Shown: piece after piece, positions 60,752-64,000 of the stretch
Numbering within the stretch: position 1 is the first letter of the stretch
Layout: each line of letters begins with the position of its first letter
Source of the DNA: Isoetes taiwanensis
Lineage: Eukaryota > Streptophyta > Lycopodiopsida > Isoetales > Isoetaceae
Reading direction: 5' to 3'
Length of the DNA: 64,000 nucleotides
Assembly: GCA_021234155.1 (NCBI GenBank)
Contig: JAJEKV010000132.1
Location: 868,001-932,000, forward strand
Program-made: the position numbers and the translations under genes
Notes under the pieces: generated by a model
What the model was told of the DNA's origin: nothing
What the model saw: only the letters and a program-made list of their open reading frames with translations
The model's database searches: none

Positions 60752-61034
60752 GGATATTGCAATGCTAAATGTCGTACACTGTACTTCACACACTTACCTG
60801 TCTATGATTATCTCCATGCGATCGGGAATACAACTTCTGGGATTAGAATAGAAGGCGTTCAATCTGGCAACTTAAGCTATAAAACAGGAATGCGCAACTA
60901 ATGTACTCAAATTTCCTTTTTATTAAAGGTAGGCCATGGACCGCTCTCTTTTTCTATATGAAGTAGAATACGACTTGTCCAAACAGGCTGGACTAGTGTA
61001 TTCCGAAATAGCTTTTTGTATTCTCGAATAGCAA

Positions 61035-63703
61035 ATGCACAACATCAAAGTAAGTTACGTACGTGTCCCCAACGTGTTGCAGTTGTCAAAGATGGTTAAC
61101 CGCGTCGTGAACAAACTTCCACCGCCTTTTGTTGCCTCTAGTTTCTTAGAGGGAACACTTGGCCAGAACATGTTTCCTCCTGACATACATGCTTCTCCGA
61201 CTCCTACCTCGACAAGATCCTTGTTGCTCCTCGAAGACACTCCGAGTCCAGCAAGACTACCACCACCTTTCCAACCCTCTCCAAGTCTAGTAGGAAGAAG
61301 GCTGCCCCTTCCTTCAATGCATCACCAGCTGTATGTAACAATCTTCCACCACCTTTTGTTCCATTGCTCGAAACTACATAGGCTCCACCTCAACAGGTTT
61401 TTCGGAACAGATTACCCGTACCATTTGTAGTTTCTCCTGCTTCAAGTAGACAAATAAGGACTGTAGCACGCTCAGAAGACTGCGAGATTCTCTACAACTT
61501 CTCCCACCATGACTTCACTACAAATGAGGATGATCTTGCATCATCTACTCCTCTTCACACAATCATTGTGACATATGGGTTTGCAGAATTCCAGTCTGCT
61601 GTAAGGGAGATGTTTGCACGAATTCCTTATCAAGATGCTGCAACAATATCTGCTACCACAACATCTTATGGCCCATCACCTTCATTTAACACCGTGTCTC
61701 TGACTTATCCAGACACAGCTTCACGTGGTTTGTTTTCCTCTACAAACACACTATTAAGAGCAGAGGAGGTCACCCCAGGAGTAGAACTCTCATTAGAAGA
61801 TGAAGACTCCAACGAGGGGTAACGAGATTATATATTCTCCAGCCAGTTTAGTTCCAAGAAATTCAAGGTGGATTTTAGCTTAAGAGCATGCTCCTCCGTA
61901 AGAAGAAGGAATCTTATGGATGAGTAGAAAATGAGAAGACTTCCAAGAACTAAATGCTGCTCATTGGGTTGCATCAATAGATTTAACATGGCTAAATTAA
62001 GTGCAGTTAGAAACAATTACAATTCAATGACATTAGTAGACCAGAATGCCTATTGGGCTTATCATGTAAGACCAGAACGTTACACCTATTCATCTCACAC
62101 TTGTTTCAAAGAATTGTTTTGACCTGATTTCTTCAACAGATGTTGTGCAATGAAAACTTGCCAGACACCGTGAACAACAAGCAGGAGAAGAAAGCTTGCT
62201 AAGCACAGGAAAAAAACTTTTAAACGTCCACTGCAATATGCCTATTATAATTGATGGAATGAATAAAAAAAAAGACAACTCTAACTCATTTCTTAAACTA
62301 AAGATGTGCCAGAGGAATATTTTGTTAAGGTCCACCTTGTAGGAGCTATGGACTTCAAAGAAAGTCTAAAGTACAAAGTATTTTTGACGTATCCAAACTT
62401 GCATGGGAATCCCAACCTCACAATTACAATTCTGAACAAGATGTTGTGCGAGCAAGAGCAATTACCACCAGTGCTCTACCTGCAACTTGTTAACACTACC
62501 AGGAAGAACAAGAATCAAACACTCTTTGCTTATTGTGCCATGCTAGTGGAGCTAGGGATCTTCAGAAAAGCAAAGCTCGGATTTTTACTTGTAGGCCACA
62601 CTCATAATCAAATAGACCAGATGTTGAGCAGATTTTCCGCGCGTCTTAAAAGGAAGAAGGATTTTTGTCTTCCTGCTTTAATTCGAATCATTGAAAATTC
62701 TTACACTCCCATAATTTGTTTGCTTCACACGTTCTAGTAGAGATCAAGTTGTCAATAAGTTGAATGAATTCACTTCCTCAAATCTATTCCAAACACTTGC
62801 TTGATAGAACGTGCTGAGCAATTTCATCTCAAAAATCCAAAAGAGTCGAAGCAGAAGAAAAGTACCTCATTGACATCCTTAAAAGCTATTAAAATGGAAT
62901 TTCCTCAGGCTTCAAGTAGTTCTTAGAAGAAGATCAGATGTGGTGGAGAAATTTCTTTCTTAAACAAAAAATTATTATTCAAAACCTAGCTCTAAGACAG
63001 TTGCAGGAACCTTTTTAGGCCTAACACCTTCCATCAACCCCAGAATCAAGAGGTCCAAACGATGCTACAATAGCACCTGCAGTGGAGGATAGATGAGGAC
63101 CGAGTCGTGTACCTCGGGCCAAGCAGAAATGAGCCTCCAGGTAATATCACAAAAATTGCCAAAGATATGTTGATTGCTCTTCCAACTGAGGAGGATGACA
63201 AATGTCGACATTTTGGATAGCAAAAGTACTTGATATAGTTAAGGAGGAAGGCTTAGTGACTAAACTCAAGATTCATTGGCTTGCGACACGTCCACGAAAT
63301 GCTTTTGAATGTAGGTATGAGTTAAAAATGAGAACTCAAGAAAAGGGGAGAAAGTTCAAGAAAGTGGGTTGTAGGGATGAGCTAAACCTACGGGAAGTGA
63401 GTATACTATGCTATGATTTCAAATTGAAATCTGACAATCATCTACGCCAGGGGATGAACAATTTGCTTAGAAAGGCTTGTAATTACGAGGAAGAGGACGA
63501 AGAAGGGAGTGGTGGTGGCAATGCTTCACCATGTAATTACGAGGAAGAGGATGAAGAAGGGAGTGGTCTGTTGATAGTGACGAGGAAGATAACTCAAGCA
63601 CTTCCTCAAGTGATAATGAAAGAAGTGAAGGTGATGAGGATGTCATAAATGAATATGTTGACGTGCTGGATCCCTCCCAGCACGTCATCATAACTGAGTC
63701 TTA
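61035..63703 (+). pseudogene. DUF7869-like transposon protein relic
   Basis: A Pro/Ser-rich N-terminal stretch (61290-61822, one TAG near 61382) is followed by a Cys motif, KCCSLGCINRF, and LVDQNAYWAYHV (61931-62090). Then comes PIIIDGMN (about 62245) and the core at 62306-62737: NLTITILNKML, LPPVLYLQLVNTTRKNKN, FAYCAMLVELGIF, LLVGHTHNQIDQMLSRF. As I recall the DUF7869 family, found in many plant, animal and protist genomes, the core has QLDN and GHTHxxxD and looks like a nuclease-type fold. Here the Asp of QLDN is Val (GTT, 62489-62491). A C-terminal segment (FWIAKVLDI, 63202-63648) ends in an acidic tail. At least three frameshifts separate the parts. It faces away from the methylase relic, only about 170 bp from that relic's first visible exon. 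Confidence 0.7.
63478..63585 (+). repeat. 54-bp tandem repeat coding an acidic tail
   Basis: Units begin tgtaattacgaggaagagga at 63478 and tgtaattacgaggaagagga(t) at 63532. Each encodes CNYEEEDEEGSG in the frame of the DUF7869 relic. Confidence 0.9.
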
Positions 63704-64000
63704 GAAAAAAACTGTAAATTTTGCATGTGAATATGAAGATTTTATCTTCAAATTTTGAAAATACTACAATTTCTGTTACAGACTTCACTTCAATTTTTTG
63801 TTAAATATTAGATTTCATCGTGTAGGCATTCAATTCTGACTCCATTAGGGTTCAATCCGCAAGAAGCGGCAAAAAAATAGAAGAAGAGGTGATTATTTCA
63901 TAATTCGAATTCAAAATAACTGACGCTCATTAATTCGCACTCCTGCAATCTCCACTTTGGTATGCACCACCCGATTCTACCACAAAGAAGGTGCAAATAT
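63704..64000. other. Right edge, no gene recognised
   Basis: AT-rich sequence downstream of the DUF7869 relic. No inverted copy of the left flank (55906-56448) is visible, so a right terminus of a shared element, if any, lies outside the window. Confidence 0.4.

Larger units (their letters stand above)
56449..60863 (-). pseudogene. N4/N6 DNA methyltransferase gene relic, multi-exon
   Basis: Minus strand, read from the right. Exon 60863-60798 ends CAG|GTAAGTG and joins in frame to 60032 (acceptor TTTCCACAG), reading MEIIIDR then YEGSKKVPKKVLKIVKRP. Then a probable exon near 58600-58445, a charged linker, and an open exon (58006-57521) with DPWNYDRENADTYIDYVLGG and PRYLSVLYAIYCGLTDKEA. Exon 57436-57102 carries motif IV as ITNLPYG and then HWHFVVFHSTMQ. 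Exon 56928-56449 has HYQKPHKLI and motif I as DAFSGSGTT. Motif IV before motif I is the beta-class order of N4-cytosine/N6-adenine methyltransferases, which methylate DNA. In-frame stops (TAG 57344-57346; TGA 56850-56852), a frameshift near 56780 and NLPY instead of a DPPY-type motif mean it is inactive as written. The donor after 57521 is not resolved. It may belong to a mobile element together with the divergent DUF7869 relic. Confidence 0.8.

Overview
The window is nuclear DNA of a land plant. The evidence is an intronless CYP86-clan cytochrome P450, a PLS-type PPR gene relic, chromovirus-like Ty3/gypsy elements primed by initiator Met tRNA, and GT-AG introns. A seed-free vascular plant such as a fern fits best, because of the low gene density, the large nested retrotransposons, the LINEs with microsatellite tails and the eukaryotic N4/N6 DNA methylase gene. 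That placement is an inference. There are no operons, CRISPR arrays, rRNA genes or convincing tRNA genes.

Region by region: 1-2.2 kb is intergenic DNA with a small MITE. A P450 copy broken by one frameshift lies at 2278-3862, and its intact paralogue at 38473-40035 on the same strand. Between them, 12395-32244 is one Ty3/gypsy element on the minus strand. It has TGTGACG/CGTxACA-type ends, a 5-bp target duplication (tttgt), a PBS, a PPT and a decayed pol. Its 5' LTR is split by an unidentified 6.4-kb insertion. A second gypsy pol relic, itself interrupted by an L1-type LINE 3' end, lies at 32.3-34.6 kb. From 40 to 56 kb there are a PPR pseudogene (43.4-44.5 kb, minus), LINE 3' ends, a short non-autonomous LTR element (50.8-52.5 kb) and several tandem or foldback repeats.

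The most interesting part is 56.4-63.7 kb. On the minus strand is a multi-exon relic of a beta-class N4/N6 DNA methyltransferase gene, with recognisable splice sites. Its introns hold a 118-bp near-perfect inverted repeat, a long foldback MITE and a palindrome array. Head to head with it on the plus strand is a relic of a DUF7869-like (transposon-type) protein. Both reading frames are broken.

Only the second P450 looks like a functional gene as written. It would be an ER-anchored fatty-acid omega-hydroxylase-type enzyme, of the kind used for cutin, suberin or sporopollenin monomers. Almost everything else is transposon or pseudogene. Differences between repeat copies often fall at CTG/CAG, so part of the decay may be consensus error at methylated CHG sites rather than mutation.
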